Shown one piece after another: positions 16,805 through 25,883 of a DNA stretch of 64,000 nucleotides. Every line of letters begins with the position of its first letter. Position 1 is the first letter of the stretch. The position numbers and the translations under genes are program-made. The notes beneath the pieces are model-generated. The model did not search any database. It was not told where the DNA came from and saw only the letters and a list, made by a program, of their open reading frames with translations. The DNA is from Microbacterium oxydans (GTDB lineage Bacteria > Actinomycetota > Actinomycetes > Actinomycetales > Microbacteriaceae), in NCBI RefSeq assembly GCF_000956525.1, contig NZ_JYIW01000019.1:62001-126000 (forward strand), written 5' to 3'.

Positions 16805-19012
16805 TCAGTCGTCGATGAGCTCGGCCTCGATCACGTCGTCAGGGTCGGTGTCGGGCTCCGGGGTGACACTGGTGAGCACCAGTCCTGAGCCGTCCGCGGC
16901 CATGTCGACCCGCACGGTGTCGCCATCGTGCACGCCACCCGAGAGCAACGCGGTCGCCAGCTTGTTCTGCACCTCGGACTGGATCAGTCGCCGCAGCGGA
17001 CGCGCTCCGAACATCGGGTCGTACCCGCGCTCGGCCAGCCACGACCGGGCATCCGGTGTGACCGCGAGCGTGAGCCGACGGTCGCGCAGGCGCTCATGCA
17101 GCTGATCGACCGACAGTTCGACGATCTGCGCGAGGTCGTCCTCGGTGAGCGCGGAGAACATCACGATGTCGTCGAGACGGTTCAGGAATTCCGGACGGAA
17201 CGCCTGACGCACGAGGGCCATGACCTGCTCCCGCTTGTCGTCTGGCGACAGCACCGGGTCGATGAGGATCGGCGAGCCGAGGTTCGAGGTCAGGATCAGG
17301 ATCACGTTCGTGAAGTCGACCGTGCGCCCCTGGCCATCGGTGAGCCGGCCGTCGTCGAGCACCTGCAGCAGCACGTCGAAGACCTCGGGATGCGCCTTCT
17401 CGACCTCGTCGAGCAGGATCACGCTGTACGGGCGACGCCGCACGGCTTCGGTCAGCTGACCGCCCTGCTCGTAGCCGATGTATCCGGGAGGGGCGCCGAC
17501 GAGCCGTGAGACCGAGTGCTTCTCGCCGTACTCCGACATGTCGATGCGCACCATGGCGTGCTCGTCGTCGAAGAGGAACTCCGCGAGCGCCTTGGCGAGC
17601 TCGGTCTTGCCGACACCGGTGGGCCCGAGGAACAGGAACGAACCGGTCGGGCGACCGGGGTCGCTGATGCCTGCGCGGGATCGGCGCACGGCATCCGACA
17701 CGGCCTTCACGGCATCCTTCTGCCCGATCAGGCGCTTGCCGAGCTCGTTCTCCAGGTGCAGCAGCTTCTCGCTCTCGCCCTGCAGCAGCCGGCCGACGGG
17801 GATGCCGGTCCAGGCGGCGATCACCGCGGCGATGTCCTCCTCGGTGACCTGCTCGTTGACCATGCGCGGTTCGTCGCGCGTCGCGGCTTCGGCTTCCTCG
17901 GCCTCGGCGATGTCGCGCTCCAGCCGCTTGATGGTCTCGTATTCCAGCTTCGAGGCCTTCGTGTAGTCCGCATTGCGCATCGCCTGGTCACGCTGGGTGA
18001 TCGCGTCGTCGAGCTGCTTCTTCAGGTCGCCGACCCGGTTCAGACCCTGGCGCTCGCGCGCCCAGCGGGCCTCGAGTTCGGCGAGCTGCTGCTCCATGCC
18101 GACGAGCTGCTCGCGCAGCGCGCCGAGCCGCTCCTTCGAGGCGGCATCCTTCTCACGCTTCAGCGCGAGCTCTTCGAGCTTCATGCGGTCGACCTGGCGC
18201 TTGAGCTGATCGATCTCGACCGGCGATGAGTCGATCTCCATCTTCAACCGCGACATCGATTCGTCGATCAGGTCGATCGCCTTGTCCGGCAACTGGCGCG
18301 AGGGGAGATAGCGGCTCGACAGTGCCGCCGCCGCGACGAGGGCGCTGTCCGAGATGGTGACACCGTGGTGCGCCTCGTAACGTCCCTTGAGTCCGCGGAG
18401 GATCGCGATCGTGTCCTCGACCGTGGGCTCGCCGACGTAGACCTGCTGGAAACGGCGTTCGAGCGCGGCGTCCTTCTCGATGAACTCGCGGTACTCGTTG
18501 AGCGTGGTCGCGCCGATCAGTCGCAGCTCGCCGCGGGCCAGCATCGGCTTCAGCATGTTGGAGGCCGCGACCGAGCCCTCACCGCCGCCGGCACCCATCA
18601 GCACGTGCAGCTCGTCGATGAACGTGATGACCTGCCCGTCGGACTCGGTGATCTCCTTGAGGACCTGCTTCAGCCGCTCCTCGAACTGGCCGCGGTACAT
18701 GGCACCGGCCACGAGGGCGGAGATGTCGAGCGTGATCAGCTCCTTGTCCTTCAGCGACTCGGCGACGTCGCCGGCGACGATGCGCTGGGCGAGGCCCTCG
18801 ACGACGGCGGTCTTGCCGACGCCGGGCTCACCGATCAGCACCGGATTGTTCTTCGTGCGGCGGGTGAGCACTTGACTGACACGGCGGATCTCGCTGTCAC
18901 GGCCGATCACGGGGTCGAGCTTGCCCTGCCGTGCTCGGTCGGTGAGATTGATGCCGAACTGCTCGAGGGCGGACTGCTGGTCGTTCTGAGAACTGGTCTG
19001 CGGGCTGGTCAT
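16805..19012 (-). CDS. clpB: ClpB disaggregase lacking the N-terminal domain
   Basis: 735 residues; classical ClpB is about 860. The usual N domain is missing and the protein begins just before [23 protein letters not shown]1 has [11 protein letters not shown] and VITFIDELH; the coiled-coil middle domain (about residues 275-390) is intact; NBD2 has [12 protein letters not shown] and [17 protein letters not shown] precedes the ATG, and a HAIR box lies upstream, so the short form is a genuine start, not a fragment. It should rescue aggregated proteins with DnaK, whose operon is also in this window; both carry HAIR boxes. Confidence 0.95.
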   Translation of the reverse strand: MTSPQTSSQNDQQSALEQFGINLTDRARQGKLDPVIGRDSEIRRVSQVLTRRTKNNPVLIGEPGVGKTAVVEGLAQRIVAGDVAESLKDKELITLDISALVAGAMYRGQFEERLKQVLKEITESDGQVITFIDELHVLMGAGGGEGSVAASNMLKPMLARGELRLIGATTLNEYREFIEKDAALERRFQQVYVGEPTVEDTIAILRGLKGRYEAHHGVTISDSALVAAAALSSRYLPSRQLPDKAIDLIDESMSRLKMEIDSSPVEIDQLKRQVDRMKLEELALKREKDAASKERLGALREQLVGMEQQLAELEARWARERQGLNRVGDLKKQLDDAITQRDQAMRNADYTKASKLEYETIKRLERDIAEAEEAEAATRDEPRMVNEQVTEEDIAAVIAAWTGIPVGRLLQGESEKLLHLENELGKRLIGQKDAVKAVSDAVRRSRAGISDPGRPTGSFLFLGPTGVGKTELAKALAEFLFDDEHAMVRIDMSEYGEKHSVSRLVGAPPGYIGYEQGGQLTEAVRRRPYSVILLDEVEKAHPEVFDVLLQVLDDGRLTDGQGRTVDFTNVILILTSNLGSPILIDPVLSPDDKREQVMALVRQAFRPEFLNRLDDIVMFSALTEDDLAQIVELSVDQLHERLRDRRLTLAVTPDARSWLAERGYDPMFGARPLRRLIQSEVQNKLATALLSGGVHDGDTVRVDMAADGSGLVLTSVTPEPDTDPDDVIEAELIDD

Positions 19013-19066
19013 CTGTTCCTCCTGGGGAGACTCCTTCTGTTGCGGTCTCGGTCTCTGCCGCTCAAA

Positions 19067-19087
19067 GTTGAGTGGACTTGACTCAAG
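19067..19087 (-). promoter_or_regulatory. HAIR operator (HspR site) upstream of clpB
   Basis: On the minus strand this reads CTTGAGT-N7-ACTCAAC, matching 13 of 14 fixed positions of the HAIR consensus CTTGAGT-N7-ACTCAAG. It lies 55 bases upstream of the clpB start and one base after the coaBC stop. HspR bound with DnaK would repress clpB until heat shock. Confidence 0.9.
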
Positions 19088-19088
19088 T

Positions 19089-20303
19089 TTAGCGCATATC
19101 GATCACCGCCCGCCAGATGGCCCTCGCCACCTCGCGCTTGGCCCCAGACGCCTCGCCGACGACGCCGCCGCCGTCTCCGATGATCTCGACGGCGTTGTCG
19201 GCCTGCTCGAAGCCGTGCTCGGCGTCGGCGAGGTTCACGGCGAGCAGGTCCACACCCTTGCGCTCACGCTTGCGGCGAGCGCGCTCACGCCGCTCCCCGG
19301 CATCCGTCAGCGTCTCGGCGGCGAACGCGACGATGATCTGCCCCTCCGGCGCCCGACCGCCCGCGCGAGCTGCGGCGAGCGCTGCGACCACGTCTTCGTT
19401 CTCGACGAGGTCGATGCGCGTGAGCACACCCTGCTCCTTCGTGAGCTTGTGCTCGGCGACCTCAGCCGGCCGATAATCGGCCACGGCCGCCGCCATGATC
19501 ACCGCGTCCGCGGTGGCGGCGGCATCCTTCATCGCGGTCGACAGCTCCGCCGCGGTCCCGACGCGACGCACGCGGATCGACGAATGCTCCGCCGCGGCGA
19601 GCACCTCGGCATCGACGTGCGCGGCGACCAGCACGACGTCGGCGCCGCGAGCTGCGGCTTCCGCGGCGAGGGCTGCGCCCTGGCGTCCGCTCGAGCGGTT
19701 GCCGAGGAAGCGCACCGGGTCGATCGGCTCACGGGTGCCGCCGGCCGAGATCGCGACCCGGAGACCGGCGAGGTCCTGCGGGGCGAGGACGGCGAGCGCC
19801 TGCTCGACGATCTCCTCCGGCTCCGACATCCGCCCAGGTCCGGTGTCGCCGCCGGCGAGCTCGCCCTCAGCCGGACCGACCAGGTGCACGCCACGCGAGC
19901 GGAGGGTCGCGATGTTCGCCTGCGTCGCGGGATGCCGCCACATCTCGGTGTGCATCGCCGGAGCGATCACGACAGGGGCAAGCGTCGCCAGCAGCGTCGT
20001 GCCGAGCAGATCGCTCGCAAGTCCCGCGGCCATCGACGCGATCGTGTTCGCGGTCGCCGGTGCCACGATCACCAGGTCGGCGGCCTGTCCGAGGGCGACG
20101 TGACGCACCTTCGCGACGTCGTCGTGCACGCTCGTCGTCACAGGATGGCGGCTGATCGCCTCCCAGGTCGGCGTTCCGACGAAGCGCAACGCGTCCTCCG
20201 TCGGCACCACGGTCACGTCGTGACCCGCCTTCGTGAGCAGGCGCACCAGGTGCACGGACTTGTAGGCGGCGATACCGCCCGTGACTCCGACGACGATGTT
20301 CAC
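19089..20303 (-). CDS. coaBC: Bifunctional phosphopantothenoylcysteine decarboxylase/phosphopantothenate-cysteine ligase
   Basis: 404 residues from GTG 20303; the product begins VNIVVGVTGGIAAYKS, the standard CoaBC start. The N-terminal flavoprotein half (CoaC) shows ADLVIVAPATANTIASMAAG and APAMHTEMW. The C-terminal ligase half (CoaB) shows ISAGGTREPIDPVRFLGNRSSGRQG and the late Lys-rich RRKRERKGVDLLAVN. These steps give 4'-phosphopantetheine for coenzyme A. No usable ribosome site precedes the GTG, but CAGAAT (minus strand, complement of 20311-20316) is seven bases upstream, suggesting a leaderless message. Confidence 0.95.
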   Translation of the reverse strand: MNIVVGVTGGIAAYKSVHLVRLLTKAGHDVTVVPTEDALRFVGTPTWEAISRHPVTTSVHDDVAKVRHVALGQAADLVIVAPATANTIASMAAGLASDLLGTTLLATLAPVVIAPAMHTEMWRHPATQANIATLRSRGVHLVGPAEGELAGGDTGPGRMSEPEEIVEQALAVLAPQDLAGLRVAISAGGTREPIDPVRFLGNRSSGRQGAALAAEAAARGADVVLVAAHVDAEVLAAAEHSSIRVRRVGTAAELSTAMKDAAATADAVIMAAAVADYRPAEVAEHKLTKEQGVLTRIDLVENEDVVAALAAARAGGRAPEGQIIVAFAAETLTDAGERRERARRKRERKGVDLLAVNLADAEHGFEQADNAVEIIGDGGGVVGEASGAKREVARAIWRAVIDMR

Positions 20304-20409
20304 CCTCTCGATTCTGCCGCAGGGAGGGCGCGAGCGGGCCGGAAGCTTTTGCAGCGACGGACACCGCAGCACGGATCCCCGGCGGGGTGGGCGACCTAGG
20401 ATTGCGAGT

Positions 20410-21120
20410 GTGTGCACAGTCGTGATCGATGTCGAGGATGCTGCGTCCGCACGACTGCTGGCGGTGCGCGATGAGGACCCGGAGCGCGAGTGGGACGGCC
20501 TCGGCCCGTGGTGGCCCGAGCAGTACCCAGGCGTGATCGGCATCCGCGACCGCCGGGCGGGCGGCGCGTGGCTCGCGGTGAACCCGGCGGAGCGGCGGCT
20601 GGCCGTGCTCCTCAACCGCGCGGATGTGCGCGACCTGCCGGAGGAGCGGGCGGTGTCGCGCGGCTCCCTCGCTCTCGAGTCCGTCAGTGGGCGCTCCCCC
20701 GTCGGCGCGCTGCCGATGCACGGCTTCAACCTGCTCGAGGTCGGCCCCGACGGCGCCCGCGTCCTGTCGTGGGACGGCGTGACCCTGCGTGAGACGCCGG
20801 TCGCCCCCGGCACCCACATGATCGCGCACGATGACCTCGACGATGCGGTCACCCCGCGCATCCAGGCGTGGCTGCCGCGGTTCCGCGCGCTGGCGCCGGC
20901 CGCAGAACGCGCGGACTGGGCGCATGACTGGATCACCCTGCTCGCGGAGAGCGCCGAGCTCGCCCCGGAGGACGACCGCGCGATCATCCGCGACAACCGG
21001 CCGCACGGGTATCCCACGCAGTCGCTGCTGTACGCCACCGCATCCGTGACGCCCTCCGGGGTCGACGTGCACGATCACGCGCTTCCGTCGCCGGCGCACT
21101 GGGATCACGCGACTGCGTAG
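20410..21120 (+). CDS. NRDE/TANGO2-family protein
   Basis: 236 residues from GTG 20410. The conserved N-terminal VCTVVID (Cys2) and NPAERRLAVLLNRAD correspond to the NRDE motif region of TANGO2-like proteins, in which Cys2 becomes N-terminal and may act as nucleophile. The tail has the RPHGYPTQSLLYATASVTP segment, also family-typical. Biochemical role in bacteria is unsettled; eukaryotic relatives are linked to lipid and heme handling. TAGGAT (20397-20402) ends seven bases before the GTG, so the message is probably leaderless. Confidence 0.82.
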   Translation: MCTVVIDVEDAASARLLAVRDEDPEREWDGLGPWWPEQYPGVIGIRDRRAGGAWLAVNPAERRLAVLLNRADVRDLPEERAVSRGSLALESVSGRSPVGALPMHGFNLLEVGPDGARVLSWDGVTLRETPVAPGTHMIAHDDLDDAVTPRIQAWLPRFRALAPAAERADWAHDWITLLAESAELAPEDDRAIIRDNRPHGYPTQSLLYATASVTPSGVDVHDHALPSPAHWDHATA

Positions 21121-21176
21121 TCATCCGCGGGATCATCGCCGTTACGATGAGAATCCCGGCCGGAAGAGGAGCGACC

Positions 21177-22184
21177 ATGCCGCCCAAGTCACGCGGAGTG
21201 ACGAGCATCGATGTCGCGAAGGCGGCAGGCGTGTCGCAGACGACCGTGTCGAGGATCGTCAACGGCCATGCAGGCGTGTCCGATCGCATCCGCGCCAAGG
21301 TCGAGGCGGCGATCGAACAGCTCGGGTACCGCCCGAACCTCAGTGCGCGGAGCCTCGTCACGAGCCGCACGCAGACGATCGGCGTCGTGCTCGGCGATCC
21401 GCGCAACAGCTACTACGCCGAACTGCTGCACACGATCAGCGACGAGCTCTCCCTGGCCGGGTATCGGGCGCTCATCCTCAGCGGTCGCGCCGACACCACG
21501 GAAGACCTCGCGAGGACGCTCTGGGAGACCAACGTCGACGCGGTCATCCTCACCACGACGCTGCTGCCGGCGGATGACGAAGGACGCATCGTCTCGCTCG
21601 GCGTCCCCTCGGTCACGATGGGACCGGGAACCGCCCCTGAGACGGCCACGATCTCGCCCGACAACCTCGAGGGCGGGCGGATCGCCGGCCGCCACCTCGT
21701 CTCACTCGGGCACCGCCGCATCGGGGTGATCGCCGGGCCGCTGGGGGCGGCATCCGTCGCAGATCGTCACGACGGCTTCCTGCAGGAGCTGGATGCCGCC
21801 GGCGTGACGTTCGACGACGATCTGCTCGAAGTCGCCGACCTCGACTACACCCGCGCCTTCCAGGCGGCGACGCGGCTGCTGCAGCTGGCGACGCCGCCGA
21901 CCGCGCTGTTCTGCCACAACGACCTCGTCGCCTTCGGAGCGCTCAACGCCGCGAAGGCGCTCGGCGTCTCGGTGCCGGAGGACGTGTCGATCCTCGGCTT
22001 CGACGACGTCGCGATGTCGTCCTGGGAGGCGTTCGACCTGACCACGGTCCGTCAGCCCATCACCGAGATGGCGCGCGGCGCGGTCGAGCTGACGCTCTCG
22101 CTGCTCGACGACCCGACGCAGGAGCGGGCGCACCTGGTGCTGCCGTGCACGCTGGTCGAGCGCTCGACGACCCGCCGGCTCTGA
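21177..22184 (+). CDS. LacI-family transcriptional regulator
   Basis: 335 residues; ATG with AAGAGGA six bases upstream. The DNA-binding head is TSIDVAKAAGVSQTTVSRIVNGHAG cut at the hinge NLSARSLVTSRTQTIGVV; the sugar-binding core follows, with CHNDLVAFGALNAAKALG and ILGFDDVAMSSWEAFDLTTV. No sugar genes adjoin it, so its targets lie elsewhere or its cluster has been lost. Different from the two other LacI proteins in the window. Confidence 0.93.
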   Translation: MPPKSRGVTSIDVAKAAGVSQTTVSRIVNGHAGVSDRIRAKVEAAIEQLGYRPNLSARSLVTSRTQTIGVVLGDPRNSYYAELLHTISDELSLAGYRALILSGRADTTEDLARTLWETNVDAVILTTTLLPADDEGRIVSLGVPSVTMGPGTAPETATISPDNLEGGRIAGRHLVSLGHRRIGVIAGPLGAASVADRHDGFLQELDAAGVTFDDDLLEVADLDYTRAFQAATRLLQLATPPTALFCHNDLVAFGALNAAKALGVSVPEDVSILGFDDVAMSSWEAFDLTTVRQPITEMARGAVELTLSLLDDPTQERAHLVLPCTLVERSTTRRL

Positions 22185-22215
22185 GCGGCCGACCCGACCG
22201 TCGGTGACCCGGTCG

Positions 22216-23196
22216 TCAGGCTGCGGACTCCGCACCAGCCGCGTCATCGGCGCAGGAGAACCGCGAGCGGTAGGCGGTCGGGGTGAGGCCGAGCACGCGC
22301 GCGAAGTTCTGCCGCAGCACGGCCGCCGAGCCGAAACCGCATTCATCGGCGATCTGCTCGAGCGGCAGGTCGGTGCGCTCGAGCAGCCGCTGCGCCTGGA
22401 TGATGCGCTGCCTGGCGAGCCACGCGGCGGGCGTCGCGCCGTACTCCGCCTTGAAGCGCCGAGCGAACGTGCGAGGCGACATCAGGGCACGCGCCGCGAG
22501 CTGTTCGACACCGAGGTCGTCGCGCAGGTGCTCGACCGCCCAGTCGGCGACGGCGGAGAGCAGGTCGTTCGGCACCACCGGCAGCGGGCGGTCGATGAAC
22601 TGCGCCTGCCCGCCATCGCGCTGCGGCGGAACCACCATGCGACGAGCGATGCGGTTCGTGAGCTCCGCGCCGAGTTCCTGACGCAGCAGGTGCAGGCAGG
22701 CGTCGATGCCGGCTGCGGTGCCCGCACTCGTGATGATCTTGCCGTCTTGCACGAAGAGCACATCGGGGTCGATGTCGATCTGCGGGTACATCTCCGCCAT
22801 CACCTCCGAGTACATCCAGTGGGTCGTCGCCCGGCGTCCGTCGAGCACGCCCGCGGCGCCCAGGATGAATGATCCGCTGCACACGCTCATGACCCAGGCG
22901 TCACGGGCGACCGCATCGCGGGCCACGTCGAGCACGAGCGGGTCGATCCGGTCCCAGTGCGAGCGCGGCAGCGGGCAGAACACGACCAGGTCGGCCTCGT
23001 AGGCGAAGGAGAGGTCGTGCTCGACGTTGACCGAGAAGCCGATCTTCGAGGGCACGACGCCGATGCGCGGAGCCACGACTCGGAAGTCGAAGTTCGGCAC
23101 GCCGTCATCCGAGCGATCGAGACCGAAGGCCTCGCAGGCGACGCCGAACTCGAACGGGGCGAATCCGTCCTGGATGATGCACGCGACCGTCTTCAT
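22216..23196 (-). CDS. GlxA-type regulator: DJ-1/PfpI domain plus AraC helix-turn-helix
   Basis: 326 residues. Residues ~1-185 form a DJ-1/PfpI-like domain with the elbow VMSVCSGSFILGAAGVLDGRRATTHW read around Cys, where the Cys-Ser-Gly pattern corresponds to the nucleophile position of active relatives. Residues ~215-315 are a double AraC helix-turn-helix (VEQLAARALMSPRTFARRFK and IADECGFGSAAVLRQNFARVLGLTP). Such proteins usually activate catabolic genes for small nitrogen compounds; the target is not identifiable here. Divergent from a 44-residue membrane peptide. Confidence 0.9.
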   Translation of the reverse strand: MKTVACIIQDGFAPFEFGVACEAFGLDRSDDGVPNFDFRVVAPRIGVVPSKIGFSVNVEHDLSFAYEADLVVFCPLPRSHWDRIDPLVLDVARDAVARDAWVMSVCSGSFILGAAGVLDGRRATTHWMYSEVMAEMYPQIDIDPDVLFVQDGKIITSAGTAAGIDACLHLLRQELGAELTNRIARRMVVPPQRDGGQAQFIDRPLPVVPNDLLSAVADWAVEHLRDDLGVEQLAARALMSPRTFARRFKAEYGATPAAWLARQRIIQAQRLLERTDLPLEQIADECGFGSAAVLRQNFARVLGLTPTAYRSRFSCADDAAGAESAA

Positions 23197-23281
23197 GTGG
23201 ACTCCCGGTTGGCAGTTTTCCTTCGACCAGCGTCTATTCTGCCACTCGTGGCCGTTCGACGTCGATCGTAGTGTTTCTGCC

Positions 23282-23416
23282 ATGCTACTCCTCATCGCCC
23301 TCGCCGCCCTGGTCCTCTGGGCCACCATCGCCACCGTGGTCGAGCTGCGCCGCGACGGCTATCGGCAGCAGCCCACCGACTGGAACCGCGTCGGGGGCCA
23401 CGACCCGCGGGTGTAG
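23282..23416 (+). CDS. 44-residue single-span membrane peptide
   Basis: MLLLIALAALVLWATIATVV is a single hydrophobic span, followed by the basic cytoplasmic tail ELRRDGYRQQPTDWNRVGGH. TAGTGT at 23269-23274 ends seven bases before the ATG, matching the leaderless pattern seen for neighbours. Similar one-span peptides with an RDGYR-type tail are familiar from Microbacterium genomes, so it is probably real. Function unknown. Its stop codon TAG is also part of the -10 element (TAGCGT) for the next gene. Confidence 0.65.
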   Translation: MLLLIALAALVLWATIATVVELRRDGYRQQPTDWNRVGGHDPRV

Positions 23417-23425
23417 CGTCGGCTC

Positions 23426-24058
23426 ATGCTCCCCCTCGACACCCTGATCGCCTTCGTCGTCACCTCCGTCGTGATCATCGTCATCCCCGGGCCCAGCGTG
23501 CTGTTCGTGATCGGCCGGTCACTCTCGCTCGGGCGTCGCGCGGGAGTGCTGAGCGTCGTCGGCAACGCCCTTGGCACCGTGCCGGCAGTGCTCGCGGTGG
23601 CCTTCGGCGTCGGAGCGATCGTCGCCTCATCCGTCGCCGCCTTCACCGTCATCAAGCTCGCCGGCGCCGCGTACCTCGTGTGGCTCGGCATCCAGGCCAT
23701 CCGACACCGCCACGATCACCGCACCGATGCGACGCAGACGCCCGCGTCCACCGGGAAGCTCCTGCGCCAGGGGTTCATCGTGGGCATCACCAACCCCAAG
23801 ACCATCGCATTCTTCGTCGCAGTGCTCCCCCAGTTCGTCGCCCCCTCGGCCGGTCCCGTCTGGATGCAGCTCCTGCTGCTCGGCCTGATCTTCCAGACCC
23901 TCGCGCTGGTGTGCGACAGCGTATGGGCACTCGCGGCCGGCACCGCCCGCGCCTGGTTCGCACGTTCGCCGCGCCGCATGTCGGGGCTGTCCGCGACCGG
24001 TGGGGCCATGATGATCGGGCTCGGCGGCACGCTCGCGTTCACCGGCGCGAAGAGCTGA
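23426..24058 (+). CDS. LysE/RhtB-family amino acid exporter
   Basis: 210 residues with six hydrophobic segments. IPGPSVLFVIGRSLSLGRRAG near the N-terminus and LRQGFIVGITNPKTIAFFVAVLPQFV in the middle are the LysE/RhtB signatures. It should export amino acids or a homoserine-lactone-like compound; the substrate is not clear. TAGCGT (23414-23419) ends six bases before the ATG, so it likely has its own leaderless transcript. Confidence 0.92.
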   Translation: MLPLDTLIAFVVTSVVIIVIPGPSVLFVIGRSLSLGRRAGVLSVVGNALGTVPAVLAVAFGVGAIVASSVAAFTVIKLAGAAYLVWLGIQAIRHRHDHRTDATQTPASTGKLLRQGFIVGITNPKTIAFFVAVLPQFVAPSAGPVWMQLLLLGLIFQTLALVCDSVWALAAGTARAWFARSPRRMSGLSATGGAMMIGLGGTLAFTGAKS

Positions 24059-24099
24059 ACGCACCGCCGCTCCAACGACCCAGGACTACGCTCGTCGTC

Positions 24100-24609
24100 A
24101 TGAGCGAGCCGCAGCAGCATCCTGTTCCGCCGTGGGCACAGCAGAGCGCCCCACCCGCGCCGCCGTCTGCCTCGCCCCTTCCGGCGGCGCCGCAGTACCC
24201 GGCGGCGCCCCAGTACCCGACAGCACCCCAGAACCCGGCAACCGCACAGTACCCGCCGGCCGCGCAGCATCCCGGAGCCGCTCCCGCCGCACCGCGGCAG
24301 GGCAACGTCCTCGGCCGTGTGGCCTTCATCGTGGCGCTCGTCACCCTCGCGATCGGGATGCTGTTCTCCCTGGCGCGACCGTTGATCTACTCCGTCGCCC
24401 AGTACACGGCATCCGCGATCGGCGGCCTCGAGGCACTGGTGGGTGTGGTGCCGCTCATCGGAGCGGTCGTCGCGCTCGTGCTCGGTCTCGTGGCGCTCCG
24501 GCGTCCGGCGCCGCACCTGCTCGCGGGAATCGCGATCGGCATCGCCGGCTCGCACATCCTGAGCGCCATGGCCGGGTGGGCGGGGGCGCTCCTCTCCCGC
24601 TTCTACTGA
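24100..24609 (+). CDS. Proline-rich membrane protein with PQYP repeats
   Basis: 169 residues. Residues ~1-65 are low complexity, with repeats of the type APQYPAAPQYPTAPQNP and AQYPPAAQHP. The rest has three to four hydrophobic segments (about 69-165) spaced like DUF4190-type proteins: cytoplasmic Pro/Gln-rich tail plus a small membrane domain. Function unknown; proline-rich tails of this kind often recruit partner proteins at the membrane. TACGCT (24087-24092) ends seven bases before the ATG, supporting a leaderless start. Confidence 0.8.
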   Translation: MSEPQQHPVPPWAQQSAPPAPPSASPLPAAPQYPAAPQYPTAPQNPATAQYPPAAQHPGAAPAAPRQGNVLGRVAFIVALVTLAIGMLFSLARPLIYSVAQYTASAIGGLEALVGVVPLIGAVVALVLGLVALRRPAPHLLAGIAIGIAGSHILSAMAGWAGALLSRFY

Positions 24610-24634
24610 ACCCGGGCGCTGCCACCGCGACGAC

Positions 24635-25870
24635 TCAGCGGGTGGGCGCGAGTACCCGCTCGTAGACCTCGATCATCGCCGCCGTGCGCGACGACTGACG
24701 GAACCCCTCGACCACGGCTGGAACAGGCACTGGCGCGGTCCCTGCGGCGATGTCGCCGGCAGCGTCGCGCAGCGTGCGGGCGAGCGCCGAGATGCGCTCC
24801 GCCTCCTGCTCGCGAGAACCGGGTGCAGCCGATGACCCCGGCACCGCCCACAGGCCGCCTTCGAGTTCGGCGGCGATGTCGGGATCGCAGATGACCGAGG
24901 GCGTGCCGAGCGTCGCAGCCTCGAACGGGGTCATCCCCTGCGTCTCGAAGCCGATCGAGGTCTGCACGAGCGCGTCGGCGGCCGCGATGCGCGCCAGCGT
25001 CTGCGGGTAGGTGAGGCGACCGGAGAACCGCACGTGCGGGTGTCCGGCGACGATCTTCTCGGCCGCGGCGCGCTGCGCTCCCCCACCGATGATCTCCAGC
25101 TCGGCGTCGACCCCGGAGGCGATGAACGCGTCCAGGAACGGGAGCAGTCGCTTCTCCGGACTCATCCGCCCGAGCCACACGAACCGAGGGCGTCCCGGCT
25201 CGCGCTCGGCGGGAGCCGTCGCGAGCGTCGCGGCACGCACGTCGTCGTCGATGCCGTTCCAGATCACGTCGACCGGGGCGAACACGTCATGCTGCTCGAG
25301 ACGACGCGCGAAATGCGTCGATGGCGCGGTGACCGCCGATGCACCGGCCGCGAGCCCGCGCAGGAACGCCCAGCCGTCGCTCCCCGCGACCGGCGCACCG
25401 ATGCCGCGCAGCGCGGCACGCCGCCAGATGTTGAGCACGCCGAGCACCGGCCGGTGCAATGGCGTGACCGCGGCGATGCCGACGTCGACGCGGTTGTGCA
25501 TCGTGTGGACCACGGGGATGCCGTGGCGGGCGGCGTAGCGGTGGCCGATGAACGCACCCCAGAAGTCCGCCTGCACGTGCACGATGTCGACTGGCGGACG
25601 CCGCGACATCGCGCGGTCGAGGATGCGGTCGGTCGCGCGGCCCGGCCAGCTCATCGAGTACTCACGGTCGGTGGTGACCGGCATCGACGGCAGATCGACG
25701 TCGTCGGTCGGGCGCGCAGACGGCGCTGCCGCACGCGGCCCGTGCATGCGCGGAGCGACGACGGTCACGGTGTGGCCTGCGCGCTCGAGGAACTCCCGCT
25801 GCAGTCGCATCGAGACCTGGGCACCGCCGAGCGAATCGAGGTGCTGATCGCCGAAGAAGACGATGTGCAT
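24635..25870 (-). CDS. Group 1 (GT4-like) glycosyltransferase
   Basis: 411 residues. N-terminal domain opens MHIVFFGDQHLDSLGGAQVS, with the glycine loop facing the acceptor; the C-terminal GT-B domain has PRFVWLGRMSPEKRLLPFLDAF and EAATLGTPSVICDPDI, the nucleotide-sugar site. Second gene of a two-gene leftward operon, 13 bases after another glycosyltransferase. The pair probably adds two sugars to a lipid (glycolipid or lipomannan-type synthesis), by analogy with actinobacterial pairs; neither substrate is proven. Confidence 0.88.
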   Translation of the reverse strand: MHIVFFGDQHLDSLGGAQVSMRLQREFLERAGHTVTVVAPRMHGPRAAAPSARPTDDVDLPSMPVTTDREYSMSWPGRATDRILDRAMSRRPPVDIVHVQADFWGAFIGHRYAARHGIPVVHTMHNRVDVGIAAVTPLHRPVLGVLNIWRRAALRGIGAPVAGSDGWAFLRGLAAGASAVTAPSTHFARRLEQHDVFAPVDVIWNGIDDDVRAATLATAPAEREPGRPRFVWLGRMSPEKRLLPFLDAFIASGVDAELEIIGGGAQRAAAEKIVAGHPHVRFSGRLTYPQTLARIAAADALVQTSIGFETQGMTPFEAATLGTPSVICDPDIAAELEGGLWAVPGSSAAPGSREQEAERISALARTLRDAAGDIAAGTAPVPVPAVVEGFRQSSRTAAMIEVYERVLAPTR

Positions 25871-25883
25871 GCGGGCGCCTCGA

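Noticed and set aside
16805-19012. ClpB as a truncated pseudogene
   Set aside because: The missing N domain is compensated by a good ribosome site and HAIR box at the short start, and all nucleotide-binding motifs are intact.
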